Assembly (NCBI GenBank): GCA_013399895.1
Contig: VXBA01003435.1
Span: 2,058,847 to 2,122,846, forward strand
DNA length: 64,000 nt
From: Serilophus lunatus
Taxonomy: Eukaryota > Chordata > Aves > Passeriformes > Eurylaimidae
Direction of reading: 5' to 3'
Within the stretch, counting starts at the first letter, position 1. Each line of letters opens with the position of its first letter. A program made the translations under genes and the position numbers. The notes under the pieces were generated by a model. It made no database searches and was not told the DNA's origin. It saw only the letters and a program-made list of their open reading frames with translations. Shown here one piece after another: positions 63,247 through 64,000 of this stretch.

Positions 63247-64000
63247 CGTAAAATAATGAGTTAAAGATGACTGTTTATGAATTACACATACTCACACTTG
63301 ACTTTTTGAAATGTAACGGGATATGTGAAAAATGTATGAGAAATAAAAAGTCTGGAAAAGGTGATGCACTAACCCGTGTATTTCATAATAAACTGGTGAT
63401 ACAGCCAAATATGTAGAATGTGAAAGATTAGGAATTTTTATTCATGTCAGCCAAAGGAATTTCAACTAAACTCTTCTCAGAAGAGTGCCATAGCCACCTG
63501 AAGTATGTTAAGGAATCATTTTACTTTTTCTTGGAGCTGAATTACAGCACAGAAGTTATGTGACCACAGAGACAAGCAGTAAGAAGTAGCAGTGCGTAGT
63601 AGCTTTGTGATGTCTGTAGGTCTTTATAGAAAGGGAGTTCGAGAATCTGCTTTCAAAAATATTCAGGCAAGTTATATTTAATAGATGGCCAAGCACAGAA
63701 GCAGTCCTGAAAGTGGAATCCAGGTTCCTGCTGAGGGCTTCTGCTTGCTGTTTGGCTCCTTGAGTCTTGCATTTACAACAGAATCTGTGAGCTCTGTCTT
63801 CATGCCCATAATTTAGTGGTTACAGATCATGGGCTTGCACTATGAGGAAATGGCTGGAATATGGTTTTCCTTTTTCAGTGAAGCATACTGTCTAGTCAGC
63901 ATACTGTCAGTTCTGTCGCAGTCAGAACTGTGAAAAGGTGACCCAACACCCCCAAAATTACTTTTTCATAAAAATCAATGCATCAACGCTAAAAAAAAAA
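63247..64000. other. unique non-coding sequence to window end
   Basis: No gene or mobile element seen. Near the end there is a direct repeat AGCATACTGTC (63882-63892 and 63898-63908) overlapping an 8-bp inverted repeat. Confidence 0.5.
63908..63930. repeat. 8-bp inverted repeat
   Basis: CAGTTCTG (63908-63915) and CAGAACTG (63923-63930) are exact complements with a 7-bp spacer, directly after a pair of AGCATACTGTC direct repeats. Confidence 0.7.

Noticed and set aside
1..64000. CRISPR arrays, tRNA, rRNA or phage-type systems
   Set aside because: No regular direct repeats with spacers, no cloverleaf with A/B boxes and no rRNA text were seen; the sequence is vertebrate nuclear DNA.

Overview
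This is a 64 kb stretch of vertebrate nuclear DNA that is most likely avian, probably from a passerine or other neoavian bird. The evidence is three 3' ends of CR1 LINEs (24640-24884, 43445-43860, 48060-48500) and a set of endogenous retroviral LTRs of kinds common in bird genomes. The background is AT-rich and non-coding, with short poly(A/T) runs and no bacterial-style gene packing. I find no host protein-coding gene, rRNA or tRNA that I can support. The open reading frames of 60-120 codons are what chance gives in AT-rich DNA, or are shadows of GC-rich LTRs and CR1 copies. The window looks like a gene desert or the inside of very large introns.

Layout: 1-14912 is unique AT-rich sequence. 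An assembly gap (14913-15269) leads into the 3' part of a long LTR on the + strand (15270-15688). After about 9 kb of unique sequence come a short + strand CR1 (24640-24884) and a full LTR of the same family as the first, on the - strand (26786-28122), flanked by a 5-bp duplication. A different LTR lies at 36041-36648 (+); its promoter segment has been replaced by a roughly 65-bp CR1 tail. Then follow GT-rich and GA-rich low-complexity tracts (38251-42040), a CR1 (43445-43860, -), a perfect 17-bp hairpin (46441-46478), a 301-bp solo LTR resembling avian alpharetroviral LTRs with a 6-bp duplication (47231-47531, +), a CR1 (48060-48500, -), a 1,245-bp GC-rich solo LTR with a 4-bp duplication (53758-55002, -), and near the right end a truncated - strand LTR (62865-63246) of the same family as the one at 36041.

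The elements do not form an operon or system; they are independent insertions. The most informative relationships are between copies inside the window: two inverted copies of one long LTR that share a splice-acceptor-like motif and a poly(A) signal, and two copies of another LTR, one keeping the TATA region and the other having lost it to a CR1 fragment. The three duplication lengths (4, 5 and 6 bp) suggest that three retroviral superfamilies are represented by solo LTRs. No retroviral gag, pol or env remnant was seen. A few splice-site-flanked segments (9951, 19198, 58371) are listed as speculative exon candidates only. I did not find a new biological system that the sequence would support.
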